A DNA stretch of 60,489 nucleotides from Candidatus Krumholzibacteriia bacterium. GTDB lineage: Bacteria; Krumholzibacteriota; Krumholzibacteriia; JAJRXK01. Positions within the stretch are counted from its first letter, which is position 1. Each line of letters begins with the position of its first letter. A program made the position numbers and the translations under genes. The stretch is taken from the NCBI GenBank assembly GCA_029932915.1, contig JAOZPE010000009.1:15785-76273 (forward strand). Direction: 5' to 3'. Shown piece by piece: positions 1 through 8,839 of the stretch. The notes under the pieces were generated by a model, which searched no databases, was not told the DNA's origin, and worked only from the letters and a program-made list of their open reading frames with translations.

Positions 1-72
1 AACTCGCCGGGTCCACCCGATCGCCCCCGGGCACGGCGGGAGCAAGGCGGCCGCACATCCTTCGGTCTGCCC

Positions 73-1092
73 TCAGGCGTAGCGACGGCGGATGGCCGGC
101 ACCAGGTACTCGGCGAAGGCTGAATCCACGTCGTAGACCGGAGCGAAGCCCCAGTCCTCGCGCGCGGCGCTGTCGTCGGTGTCCACCGGCCAGCTGTCGA
201 CGATGGCCTGCCGCTTCAGATCGGGTTCGAAGCGGATCTGGGCAGAGGGGAAGTGCTCGCGCACCTTCGCCGCGAACTCGCCGGCGGTGAGGCTGAAGGC
301 GGTGATGTTGTAGACCGAATGCTTCAGGTCCTGCTGGGGCGCCGCGCTCAGGCGCAGGAGCCCATCGACCGCGTCGGGCATGGCCATGAAGGGAATGGCC
401 GTGTCCTCGCGCACGAAGCAGGCATAGCTCTCCCCCTTGGCCGCCGCGTGCAGCATCTCCGGGGCGAAGTCGCTGGTGCCCCCGCTGGGCACGGTCACCG
501 CCGAGATGAGGCCGGGGAAGCGGATGCTGCGGAAGTCGACGGTGCGCTGGTCCTTCTCCGCCGCCAACTGCCGGTAGTAGCGCGAGAAGTACCGCCCCAG
601 CGCTTCGCAGTACAGCTTGTTGCAGCCGTACATGGTGGTCGGCGCGATCCACTCGTACTCCTTCACCTTCCCCGCCCGGGCCTTCGTCTCCAGATCGGGC
701 AGCCCGTAGACGGCGATGGACGAGGGGAAGAGGAACTTCACCGGCTGGCCGCTCCAGCTCGACTGCTCCAGGGCGAGTTGCATGAGACCCATGGTGCCGT
801 CGACGTTCACCTGGTGCGCGGTCTCCGGGGCGAACTCGGCCCGGGTGGAGAGCAGGGCGGCCAGGTGGTAGATCTCGGTGATCTCGTAGCGGCTGACGAT
901 ACGCTCGGTCAACTGGGTGTCCAGGATGCTGCCGACGAAGACCTCCTGGCAGCGGCGGGCCAGCTCCTCGTCCAGGGGAACCAGATCGAGGGCGATGATG
1001 TCCTTGTCGCCCTCCTGGGAGATGCGCTCGATCAGACCGTGTCCGATCTCCCCATTGGCTCCAGTGACCAGTACCACCTGTTTGCGCACCAT
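73..1092 (-). CDS. NAD-dependent epimerase/dehydratase, probable L-threonine 3-dehydrogenase (SDR type)
   Basis: A 339-aa Rossmann-fold short-chain dehydrogenase. The N-terminus carries the NAD-binding glycine motif GANGEIG (residues 11-17). A serine pair in SSIAVYG and the YGCNK motif supply the catalytic Ser, Tyr and Lys. The segment GGTSDFAPEMLHAA is what I would expect in SDR-type L-threonine dehydrogenases, which oxidise threonine to 2-amino-3-ketobutyrate. The length fits that family. The ATG is preceded by AGGAGG at a short spacing, which supports the start. The permease gene lies upstream on the same strand, but the 179-base gap makes co-transcription uncertain. No 2-amino-3-ketobutyrate ligase lies next to it, so another sugar-nucleotide epimerase substrate remains possible. 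Confidence 0.8.
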   Translation of the reverse strand: MVRKQVVLVTGANGEIGHGLIERISQEGDKDIIALDLVPLDEELARRCQEVFVGSILDTQLTERIVSRYEITEIYHLAALLSTRAEFAPETAHQVNVDGTMGLMQLALEQSSWSGQPVKFLFPSSIAVYGLPDLETKARAGKVKEYEWIAPTTMYGCNKLYCEALGRYFSRYYRQLAAEKDQRTVDFRSIRFPGLISAVTVPSGGTSDFAPEMLHAAAKGESYACFVREDTAIPFMAMPDAVDGLLRLSAAPQQDLKHSVYNITAFSLTAGEFAAKVREHFPSAQIRFEPDLKRQAIVDSWPVDTDDSAAREDWGFAPVYDVDSAFAEYLVPAIRRRYA

Positions 1093-1124
1093 GACGCCTC
1101 CTCACCACGAAGCAGTTGGGCCTC

Positions 1125-1145
1125 CCCCACCCATCACCGGTGGGG
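1125..1145. terminator. GC-rich hairpin upstream of the dehydrogenase
   Basis: A 7-bp perfect stem (CCCCACC at 1125-1131 with GGTGGGG at 1139-1145) closes a 7-base loop. It sits between the stop of the NCS2 permease and the start of the dehydrogenase. It could end or attenuate the permease transcript, but no T-run follows on the minus strand. The rest of 1093-1271 holds nothing I recognise. Confidence 0.3.
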
Positions 1146-1271
1146 AGACCGTTCTCGAACGATCGTCCCCGAATATGTCGCCTGGGCCAAGCGGGAAAAA
1201 GGACGGGATCGGCTGTCTCACCCTCTTCGCACGGCTCCTGTCATCCTCCACTCCGATACCCTCGAAGCGCT

Positions 1272-2624
1272 TCAGCCCCCGAGCTGGGCCTTCATCACGA
1301 ACACCAGGGCCAGCAGCACCGACAGGACGGCCAGCAGGGGAGGGATCTCCCGCGCCCGCCCTGCCAGCAGCTTCAACAGGGGCCAGGCCAGGAAACCCAG
1401 GGCCAGACCGTCGGCGATGGACAGGGTCAGGGGCATCCCCACCATCACCAGGAACGCCGGGATCGACTCGCCCGGATCGTCCCAGGGGATGTCGCGCGCC
1501 CCGCGCATCATCATCGAACCCACCAGGATCAACACCGGCGCGGTCACCGGATACAGCAGATGGCCGCCGCCGAGATCGACGCCCCCGCCGACCATGCTCA
1601 CCAGCGGGTGGAAGAACAGCGCCAGCAGGAAGAACAGGCCGGTCACCATCGAGGCCAGTCCGGTACGGGCCCCGGCCGCCACTCCGGCCGCGCTCTCGAT
1701 GTAGGAGGACACCGTCGAGGTCCCCAGCAGCGCTCCGGCCGTCGTGCCCGCCGCGTCGGCCAGCAGCGCGCGGTCGGCCCGCTTGAGCTTGCCGTCGACC
1801 ATCAGGCCCGCCTGCTGTCCGACCCCCATCAGGGTACCGACGGTGTCGAAGAGCACCATGAACAGGAAGATCACCACCACCGGCAGCATCGCCACGTCGA
1901 GCAGGGCAGCCAGGTCCAGGTGTCCCAGCACCGGCCGCGGGTCGGGGGGCAGGGAGACCACCCCCTGCCAGTGCACCAGCCCCACGGCCAGGCCGGCCGC
2001 GGTGGTCAGCAACAGACCCCAGAGAAGGGCGCCGGCCTGCCGGCGGACCATCAGACCGCCCGTGACCACCAGCCCGAAGAGGGTGAGCAGCACCGCCGGG
2101 CTGCCCAGATCGCCCAGGGCCACCAAGGCGCCCGGGGCATCCACCACCAGGCCCCCGTGCTGCAGACCGACGAAGGCGATCAACAGGCCGATGCCGGCCG
2201 GAATGGCGTGGCGCAGGCCAACCGGCAGCGCGTCGAGCAAGCGCTCCCGCAGATGCACCAGGGACAGGGCGAGGAAGAGCAGTCCAGAGACGAAGACCGC
2301 GGCCAGGGCCGCCTGCCAGCTCACCGCCACACCAGTGACGCCCCCGAGCACGACCGAGACGAAGAAGAAGTTCTCCCCCATCACCGGAGCCAGGGCGACG
2401 GGATAGTTGGCCCACCAGGCCATCAGGAAGGTGGCCAGCGCGCTGGCCGCACAGGTGGCCACCATCACCGCCCCGAAGTCCATGCCTGCCGTCGACAGCA
2501 CCGCCGGCTGCACGAAGACGATGTAGGACATGGCCAGGAAGGTCACCACGCCTCCTCTGATTTCATCGCGCACGGTGGTGCCGTGCTGCTCGAGGGCGAA
2601 TCTGCGCTGCAACCAAGCGCCCAT
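1272..2624 (-). CDS. NCS2 family nucleobase permease
   Basis: A 450-aa polytopic inner-membrane protein of the xanthine/uracil/guanine-hypoxanthine (AzgA-like) branch of NCS2. The N-terminus has the typical segment in which an EIRGG motif precedes the first membrane helix, followed by MSYIVFVQPAVLS. The usual GMGLNA-type signature in the third helix appears here as APVMGENFFF, which suggests a substrate preference that differs from E. coli guanine permeases. About a dozen hydrophobic segments alternate with short loops. The ATG at 2624 is chosen because GGAGGAG lies six bases upstream; an extension to 2696 adds 24 non-hydrophobic residues and has no ribosome-binding site. The purine or pyrimidine transported cannot be told from sequence alone. 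Confidence 0.85.
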   Translation of the reverse strand: MGAWLQRRFALEQHGTTVRDEIRGGVVTFLAMSYIVFVQPAVLSTAGMDFGAVMVATCAASALATFLMAWWANYPVALAPVMGENFFFVSVVLGGVTGVAVSWQAALAAVFVSGLLFLALSLVHLRERLLDALPVGLRHAIPAGIGLLIAFVGLQHGGLVVDAPGALVALGDLGSPAVLLTLFGLVVTGGLMVRRQAGALLWGLLLTTAAGLAVGLVHWQGVVSLPPDPRPVLGHLDLAALLDVAMLPVVVIFLFMVLFDTVGTLMGVGQQAGLMVDGKLKRADRALLADAAGTTAGALLGTSTVSSYIESAAGVAAGARTGLASMVTGLFFLLALFFHPLVSMVGGGVDLGGGHLLYPVTAPVLILVGSMMMRGARDIPWDDPGESIPAFLVMVGMPLTLSIADGLALGFLAWPLLKLLAGRAREIPPLLAVLSVLLALVFVMKAQLGG

Positions 2625-2739
2625 GGTCGACTCCTCCGGGAAAAGAAGACATGTGCCGTCCGCGCCGATCATGGCCCAGCCACAGCAGGTGGGCAAGACG
2701 GGGATGCACAGCCACGAGCTGGGGAAGGATCAAGAGCCT

Positions 2740-3792
2740 CTACCGTTGAGACTCGGCGTCGATCAGATAGCGGGTGAGAGCGTAGAACAGGCAGACGACG
2801 ACCAGCTCGATCATGGCCGACCACTGGTCGCGGTAGAACATGAAGGGCTGGGTCACGAAGATCGACACCAGCAGTGAGCGCTGGAACATGCGGTAGGCGG
2901 CCAGGCGGTGGCGGAAGATCATCAGGGCGCCGAGAATGACGAAGATTCCCGAGACCACGAAGGACACACCGAGGATCCAGTCGATCATGCCCAGACTCGC
3001 CAATGCCCGGGCCTTCTGCCCTGGATGGAACATCACCGGGGCGGCCGCGTCACCACCCCGGGAGAAGAAGATCACCACCATGCCCCGCAGCGATCCGGCA
3101 GCCTGCAGGGCGAAGGCCACCAGGATGACGAACCACGAGAAGCGGCGGCCGTCCGCCACGCTCCGGTAGGCTTCGTCGAGGCGCCGCCGCAGACGGATGA
3201 TGGCCGGAGGCCGGTGGTCGGGAACCACCCGCGCCGACTCGAGCACCCCCCTTACCGCCCGGGTCAGGGGATCGTCCTGGGGACTGTGGTCGAGATAGTG
3301 GCGGATGCGATCGCGCTCCCTCGACTCCAGGTCATCGACCACCACCTCCTCCATCTCCACCAGCGCGTTGACCAGGTAGTCGCCGGGACGGGCCATCTGT
3401 TCGCGGTGGATCGAACGCACCACCAGATACAGAGCGATGAAGACCAGATAGATGAGGGCAATGGTGGGCTGGAAGAAGTAGTCGTTGTCCTTGGTGATGA
3501 ACTTCCCCAGCTCATCGATGAACAGGCCGAAACCGATTCCACCCACCAGCGAGGCGGGATACTTGATCTGGCGACCCAGGAAGAGCAGCAGCATCACCAG
3601 GGCGATGAGCATGCCCAGACCACCCCACAACATGTGGGCGATGTGCAGTCCACCCATCGCCACCTGCGGGTAACCGGTGAGCAGCAGGTAGAAACGGGTC
3701 AACAGGATGGTGATGATGGCGGCGATCAGGAAGAGATCGAAGTAGTTGCCACCTTCGAAATCAGGGACCGCCCGGCGACGCGATTGGAACAC
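2740..3792 (-). CDS. Conserved integral membrane protein, function unknown
   Basis: A 350-aa membrane protein that starts with GTG only three bases after the subtilase stop, so it is the last gene of the CHAT operon. Four hydrophobic segments lie in the first 130 residues. A charged cytoplasmic or periplasmic stretch (about 135-215) contains the acidic run MEEVVVDDLE. Three or four more membrane helices follow to the C-terminus. I recognise no catalytic motif. Its position directly behind two protease-type genes suggests a partner, anchor or target of that module, but this is inference only. There is no clear Shine-Dalgarno sequence, which fits translational coupling to the upstream gene. Confidence 0.75.
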   Translation of the reverse strand: MFQSRRRAVPDFEGGNYFDLFLIAAIITILLTRFYLLLTGYPQVAMGGLHIAHMLWGGLGMLIALVMLLLFLGRQIKYPASLVGGIGFGLFIDELGKFITKDNDYFFQPTIALIYLVFIALYLVVRSIHREQMARPGDYLVNALVEMEEVVVDDLESRERDRIRHYLDHSPQDDPLTRAVRGVLESARVVPDHRPPAIIRLRRRLDEAYRSVADGRRFSWFVILVAFALQAAGSLRGMVVIFFSRGGDAAAPVMFHPGQKARALASLGMIDWILGVSFVVSGIFVILGALMIFRHRLAAYRMFQRSLLVSIFVTQPFMFYRDQWSAMIELVVVCLFYALTRYLIDAESQR

Positions 3793-3795
3793 GGT

Positions 3796-4848
3796 TCAAG
3801 AGGCTCGATCGAAGAAATGATTCCCGCTGTCGAGGACAGCGACATCGCGCGCATCCAGAGGGTGCCAGGCCAAGCCCCAGTCCACCTGTCCCCCTTCGAT
3901 CTGCACACGACCGACGTGTGCCGGCAGATCGACGACCAGCCAGCGTGCTCCACGGTAGACGCAACATGCCCGGTCGTGCAACGGGGGAAACAGACGAGGC
4001 GGCTCGCCGCCGTTCCAGCTCAGGGCGAGACGGTGGGGACCGGGCGCCGGCCGGCGCCACCAGGAAACCCGATGACCGTGCCTGGTGACGAGGCTTCCCG
4101 TCTCGAGGATCCGCTGCAGACGCTCCGTCTCGGGCGTTCCCGGGCTGGGAATGTCCCCACCCGCGGGACGCGCACCGGCCAGCAGCACCGCGCGAACGAC
4201 TTCGGGCCGCCACTGCTCAGGTCGCAGCCGGCACAGGATCTCGGTGACCCGGGCCGCGAGCCGCGGCGCCGCGAAGGACGAGCCATGGCGTCCACCCAGG
4301 GGATCGCTCCCGTCGGCCAGGAGGATCTCGCTCTCGCTCGCGTCGATCGCACAATCCCCCCACCATCGCTTGCGGGCATCGGCCGCCAGCACCTCCGGAA
4401 GCGAGGCGGGAAGGTACAGACGACGCCCCTCGGTCAAGCCGTCACTGGGCTGACCGGCCGCGGCGACCACGATCACCCCGCTCCGGCGGCACAGGCGCTG
4501 CAAACCCTCTTCCAGCGCCCTCCAACCGTGATCGCGCTCGAGGGACCGACGTCCCCAACTGATGGTGACGATCTGCGCTCCGCGGTGGACCAGGCGCTCG
4601 ATCGCCGCCAGCCAGGCGTGGGCGTCGGCCCGGGGAGCAAGGCTCTCGAAGATGCAACGGGACGGCCCGGATCCTCCCAAGGCCTCCAGGTACGCCAGGA
4701 GCACCGAGGTGGGATGGTCGGCGACTCCGTCCTCCCCATACAGGGAGAAGGAGGGAATGAAGGGAAGACGCAGCAGCAGGGGCTCGAGCCGATGATGTCT
4801 CAGATCGGGACGCCCCATATCGACGAATGCTGCGACCGGCTTTTCCAT
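3796..4848 (-). CDS. Compact subtilisin-like (S8) serine protease homologue
   Basis: A 350-aa S8-type domain with no propeptide and no signal peptide. The catalytic triad can be traced: Asp10 in AAFVDMGRPD, His45 in DHPTSVLLAYL (equivalent to HGTHVA) and Ser191 in GSSFAAP. The oxyanion-hole Asn, normally found in VAAAGN, is replaced by Gln133 (VAAAGQ), so activity may be reduced or altered. Residues after about 270 form a short C-terminal beta-rich extension. The start at 4848 follows the stop of the upstream 216-aa gene by five bases; a longer reading from 4983 would overlap that gene. It lies in an operon with a CHAT-domain protein, which suggests a proteolytic signalling pathway rather than nutrient degradation. 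Confidence 0.75.
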   Translation of the reverse strand: MEKPVAAFVDMGRPDLRHHRLEPLLLRLPFIPSFSLYGEDGVADHPTSVLLAYLEALGGSGPSRCIFESLAPRADAHAWLAAIERLVHRGAQIVTISWGRRSLERDHGWRALEEGLQRLCRRSGVIVVAAAGQPSDGLTEGRRLYLPASLPEVLAADARKRWWGDCAIDASESEILLADGSDPLGGRHGSSFAAPRLAARVTEILCRLRPEQWRPEVVRAVLLAGARPAGGDIPSPGTPETERLQRILETGSLVTRHGHRVSWWRRPAPGPHRLALSWNGGEPPRLFPPLHDRACCVYRGARWLVVDLPAHVGRVQIEGGQVDWGLAWHPLDARDVAVLDSGNHFFDRAS

Positions 4849-4853
4849 GGTAC

Positions 4854-5504
4854 CTACTTGGGAGGATAGGGCAGAGCCCCATCGGTCTGCTGCGGCCCGC
4901 CTGCCCGGGCCTCGAAGGCCCTCTTCAGCCGGCTGCTCTCGTCCTCGAAGAGGGGATGAGGGGAATCCTCCCCCTTGCGCCACACCCAGGGCTTCAGATC
5001 GAGACCCTGCAGGGCGAAGAGATAGTGGTCGCCATCACCCTCCCCCCGGTACTCGTAGACGTAGTTGAGATGGGGATCCCTGAAGACCAGGGCCGTGTCC
5101 CAGTCCTCCTTGCGCCCGCCGGCGTCGAACGATTCGCGTGGCCACTTCTTCCGTCCCCGACCGTCCGGGAGATGCACGCTGTACTCGAAGATCTTCTCCG
5201 GCGACAGCGCGTCGGGGGGCGCACCCTCCTCACGCGGCCACAGGATCACGACCTGGTCGCGCGAGATCGCGGGCGGAACGGCGGAGATCTTCCTTCCCTC
5301 GTCGTCTTCGAACTCGTAGAGCACCGAGCTCGAGTTGTTCAGGACCAGGAGCACCACCCTGTCCGGGTCGAAGAAACTCTTCTTCCCCCGTCCGGGATCG
5401 TGCTCGAAGCCATACTGGACGAAGGACATCTTCCCCATCCCGATGGAAAGATGGTTGTCGCCGATCTGGATCGTGCTGGGATCTGTATTCGAGCCGTTTG
5501 CCAT
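4854..5504 (-). CDS. Hypothetical protein between CHAT and subtilase genes
   Basis: A 216-aa soluble, charged protein with no signal peptide, membrane helix or motif that I recognise. The middle is rich in alternating hydrophobic residues (VVLLVLNNSSSVLYEFEDD), which suggests a beta-sandwich. The C-terminal 40 residues are charged and proline/glycine-rich and probably flexible. It starts 30 bases after the CHAT stop and ends five bases before the subtilase start, so the three are surely co-transcribed. A partner or substrate of one of the two proteases is a reasonable guess, but nothing in the sequence proves it. Confidence 0.7.
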   Translation of the reverse strand: MANGSNTDPSTIQIGDNHLSIGMGKMSFVQYGFEHDPGRGKKSFFDPDRVVLLVLNNSSSVLYEFEDDEGRKISAVPPAISRDQVVILWPREEGAPPDALSPEKIFEYSVHLPDGRGRKKWPRESFDAGGRKEDWDTALVFRDPHLNYVYEYRGEGDGDHYLFALQGLDLKPWVWRKGEDSPHPLFEDESSRLKRAFEARAGGPQQTDGALPYPPK

Positions 5505-5534
5505 GACATGCTTCTCCCCGAGCGTGGGTTTCGA

Positions 5535-8500
5535 TCAAGGACCATAGGCTCGGAAAGCACCCCAATCGCGCTCGAGCCTGCCATCGCCCTGAGCCATCTC
5601 CAACTGGGCGCCTTGCAACGCGGCGGCCACCGAGTCGTTCGAACCCAGGAGCCTTCGGTAGAAGGTGCGCATCAGCTCCAGCGTGGCCTCGTCCTCTACT
5701 TTCCATAAGGACGCGATCAGATCGCGACTTCCCCCCGAAAAGATCGCCGCCCCCAGGGTCGACAGTCCGCCCTCGACGACGGACGAACCGAGTTGTGAAC
5801 TCTCACATCCGGCCAGGGTCACCAGGGAGACCTTCCGCAGGGGCCATCGCGTCAGTTCCCCGCCGTGCAGCAGTCCCGCCCGCGAATCTTCCGGGGCCAA
5901 CAGGAGGAAGGGTTCCCCGAACTCGTCGAGTCCACTGTGGGAAGCGATGTGCAGGATGCCCACCCCACCGGCCAGGGCCGCCGAGACCGCCGAAGCCGTC
6001 GCCCGCTCCCCGCACAGTGCCACCCCATCGGCCGAGAGAGCCGCAACCTGTCTCGCCTCCTCCTCGGCCAGGGGCAGAGGGCGGATTCCCAGATGGGACG
6101 GAGCGGCCGATCCACCGTAGCCGACGGCGAGCAAGCGGGCCCGCCGATCCAGCGGCGGGCGGGCGCTCAGCAACACCCGGATGCTTCCACTGAGTTCGTA
6201 GGAGACGACCTGCTCCCGGAGAAGGGGTTCCCCATGCGGACGCAGGAGAACGAAGGGAAGGCGGCTCAGCGGCGCATCGGCCACGATGATCACCCGTCGG
6301 GCCTGCCGTCGTTCGTCCTCGATGGGAGCGAGGAGCAGGTCAGCCAGCTCGTGGGCCAGCGGGCTGGGCACGCCACTGTGGATGGAACGTTCCCAATCGG
6401 CGATCCGCCGGCTCAACTCGGCCCGGCCGATCGCGACTGCGGCATACCGCAGCCGGGAGGAGCCGAGGGTCCAGACGTCGATGCGCTCCTGGTTCACGCG
6501 GTACTGCACGAGCAGCTCGCCCGGAGCAAGGGTCGCCTGTACCCGCTCGACCACCGACAGACTCGAGCTGTCCGGCGATCCCACCAATAGCGGGGAATCC
6601 TCGCCCACACGTTCGAGGAGGGCCCGGGCACGCGCCCTCTCGTCCACCGCGTAGGCCGCGGCCGGGTCGTGCAGGACACGGGCGAGCAGATCGATGTACT
6701 CGTCGAAGAGATCGGAGGCGGGAAGGAGCAGCTCGGCCCGCATCTGCGCCTCGTCCAGTTCGGCGCTGAGGGTCTCCAGGCGGTGCAGCGCGTTCTCGTA
6801 GCGCGCCGCCGCCTCGCGGGGTGAGCCCTCCCGGAGCAGGCGACGCGCCTGCAGGGCGTCGACCCGCCACAGATCGTAGGCGAGCTGTTCCCTGCGGGCG
6901 AGGGCCTCGCTCTCCTGGAGGGTCTGCCGGGCCGCCCCGATCCGGCCGGTCTGGAGCTGTTCCTCGGCCCGGGCCAACTGCACGTAGAGGGTCTGGCGGT
7001 ACTGGCCCGGTCCCCGGGTCGACTCGAGGGCCTTGTCGTACCACGACATCCGGCGGGGGTCCCCCGAGGGCAGGGCCCGGCCGCGGGCCAGCAGGGCCCA
7101 GGTCTGCTTCGACTGGATGCTCTGTCGGTAGGAGGCGGGCAGATCGTCGAGGAAGTCCTCGTCCACGCGCTGCAGTTCGGTGCGTGCACAGCGTTCGGCG
7201 GTCTCCATGTGGCCCCGGGCCAGGGCGATCCACGCCATTCCATTGAGGGAGACGATCTGCAGATAGCGATCGCCCCGGCGGCGGCTCTCGCGGTAGGCGT
7301 GCACGACCGCCTTCCAGGAGCGGTCCAGATCGCCCAGGTCTTCCAGGGCTCCGGCCCGCACCAGTTCGAACTGCAGGGTGGAGATCCCGTAGCGCTCGGC
7401 CAGATCGCCCAGGCGGGGCAGGATCCGCAGCCGCTGGGCGCGATCGCCCGATACGCCATAGATCATGAACAGGTTGTACCAGCACGAGAAGAGATAGGCC
7501 GGATCGCCCAGCTCCTCCGCGCAGCGAACCGCCTGGCGGTACTCCTCCCGCTGCTCGCGCACCTTCCCCAGTTCACCCAGCGCGAAGCCCCGCCCCCAGT
7601 GCCAACGTCCGGCCAGGTACCACAGCCCCAGCTCGCTGCAGGCCGCCCCCTTCCCCTCGGAGAGGGCCACCGCCCGGCGGCATCGCTCCTTCCAGCTCCA
7701 CTGGGACTGCGAGAAGAGCGCATCGAAGCGGTGCTGGTCGCGCACGAGCTGCAGGGCCTGCTTCGCCGAGCTGCCCTGGAGTGAGCGGATCGCCTGCATC
7801 CGCCGGCGTACACCCGCGTAGAAATCGGGTGGATCCCAGGGAATCGCCTCCATCAACGATTCGACCTCGTGGAAGTCCACCTCCCTTCCATTCCCGCTGC
7901 GCTCGAGCCCCTCCTCGATGGGCCCATCCATGCTCTTCTGCAGGGTGAGCAGGTACGAAGCCGGAGCCAGCCGGGCTGCCTCGCGCATCCTCCAGGTGTC
8001 CTGGGCCGCGCGGGCGGCCTCGAAGTGGGGGCTCCAGGTGTCCATCCCCGACGACGAAGCCCGTACCATGGCCTTCCACAGGCGGCGGCGGGCGGGAACG
8101 GGAAGGGAGGGCAACGAGTCGAGCAGGGCCTGGGCGGCCGCCGTCCGTCCCCACTCGCACTCGATCCAGGCCAAACCCCAGCGGCAGCTCGTCCCCATGC
8201 CCTCGACATCCTCGATCGAGTGCAGCAGTTCGCTGGCCCTCTGCAGATGCTTCTCGCCCTCGAGGGGATCGCTCTCGGAGGACTCCAGGGCCACCCTCGC
8301 CGCCGCCTCGAGGAAGGCGAGCTGGGCCGCCTCCGGCCTGGGCCACGCTCGCGCAGCCCGTGCGCGGGTGAGGGTCCGCAGCGCCCGGCGCGGCTGGCCC
8401 AGTCTCAGTTGCAGGATCGCGGTCTCCGTCCAGCTCGCCAGGCGCTCTGGTGCCACCACGGTGGCTTCCACCCCCCGATCGAGCCTTCCCTCCAGGGTCT

Positions 8501-8657
8501 CCTCGTCCTGCTCCCCGTCGATCCAGACGGACAGGGACGGCGGAAGGAGCAGGGGCGTCCCGTTCCAAGGGGCCTGGACCTGGGCATCCGTGGGCGGCGG
8601 CGCGGCCAGGGAGGCCGCGATGAAGAGCAGGGCGATCGCGATACCGAAGGGGCGCAT
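5535..8657 (-). CDS. Exported TPR-CHAT domain protein (caspase-like cysteine peptidase)
   Basis: A 1040-aa protein. Residues 1-25 form a signal peptide (hydrophobic core IAIALLFIAASLA, small residues before PPPTDA). The long middle region (about 60-700) is built of helical TPR-like repeats. The C-terminal 200 residues are a CHAT domain with the His/Cys dyad: His907 in ASHSGLD and Cys951 in LAGCESS, followed by the GGSRDLIASLWKV strand typical of the family. CHAT proteins are clan CD peptidases related to caspases and separase. The start at 8657 is chosen for the signal peptide; a longer reading to 8894 runs into the divergent gene. First gene of a four-gene operon with a subtilase. Export suggests action in the periplasm or at the surface. 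Confidence 0.85.
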   Translation of the reverse strand: MRPFGIAIALLFIAASLAAPPPTDAQVQAPWNGTPLLLPPSLSVWIDGEQDEETLEGRLDRGVEATVVAPERLASWTETAILQLRLGQPRRALRTLTRARAARAWPRPEAAQLAFLEAAARVALESSESDPLEGEKHLQRASELLHSIEDVEGMGTSCRWGLAWIECEWGRTAAAQALLDSLPSLPVPARRRLWKAMVRASSSGMDTWSPHFEAARAAQDTWRMREAARLAPASYLLTLQKSMDGPIEEGLERSGNGREVDFHEVESLMEAIPWDPPDFYAGVRRRMQAIRSLQGSSAKQALQLVRDQHRFDALFSQSQWSWKERCRRAVALSEGKGAACSELGLWYLAGRWHWGRGFALGELGKVREQREEYRQAVRCAEELGDPAYLFSCWYNLFMIYGVSGDRAQRLRILPRLGDLAERYGISTLQFELVRAGALEDLGDLDRSWKAVVHAYRESRRRGDRYLQIVSLNGMAWIALARGHMETAERCARTELQRVDEDFLDDLPASYRQSIQSKQTWALLARGRALPSGDPRRMSWYDKALESTRGPGQYRQTLYVQLARAEEQLQTGRIGAARQTLQESEALARREQLAYDLWRVDALQARRLLREGSPREAAARYENALHRLETLSAELDEAQMRAELLLPASDLFDEYIDLLARVLHDPAAAYAVDERARARALLERVGEDSPLLVGSPDSSSLSVVERVQATLAPGELLVQYRVNQERIDVWTLGSSRLRYAAVAIGRAELSRRIADWERSIHSGVPSPLAHELADLLLAPIEDERRQARRVIIVADAPLSRLPFVLLRPHGEPLLREQVVSYELSGSIRVLLSARPPLDRRARLLAVGYGGSAAPSHLGIRPLPLAEEEARQVAALSADGVALCGERATASAVSAALAGGVGILHIASHSGLDEFGEPFLLLAPEDSRAGLLHGGELTRWPLRKVSLVTLAGCESSQLGSSVVEGGLSTLGAAIFSGGSRDLIASLWKVEDEATLELMRTFYRRLLGSNDSVAAALQGAQLEMAQGDGRLERDWGAFRAYGP

Positions 8658-8839
8658 GGCCCTATTCGACCACGAATGCAGCGGCCTTGTCACCACCTGG
8701 ACGATTTCCGGTAGGAGCCGGACCGTCCTTGTCGTCCTGGAAGAAGAAGGGAGGTTCGAGCTCGGCTTGACGCTCCCCGCGTCGGAAAGCAGACTGGCCT
8801 CGTCAGTGGAAACGCCGATTCCTTCTGTCGGGAGCCCAA
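8658..8839. promoter_or_regulatory. Divergent control region between CHAT operon and sigma-factor gene
   Basis: The 182 bases separate two divergent starts (8657 minus, 8840 plus), so promoters for both transcription units should lie here. I see GGGAG six bases before the GTG of the sigma gene as its ribosome-binding site. I could not identify a convincing -35/-10 pair or a GGAAC-N16-CGTC-type ECF promoter by eye. Confidence 0.5.

Noticed and set aside
1-72. Gene at the left edge
   Set aside because: The 72 bases before the dehydrogenase stop show no open frame with a recognisable motif.
253-2777. Long plus-strand open frames opposite the dehydrogenase and permease
   Set aside because: They are rich in Arg, Pro, Gly, Gln and His, lack any recognisable domain, and lie antisense to genes with clear motifs. 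They are GC-driven shadows.
2908-4869. 653-residue plus-strand open frame opposite the membrane protein and subtilase
   Set aside because: Low-complexity composition without motif or ribosome-binding site; the minus strand carries the subtilase triad.
5535-8657. Type III-E CRISPR TPR-CHAT (Csx29)
   Set aside because: It has a signal peptide, and no cas gene, gRAMP or array is in the window. The likeness is limited to domain types.
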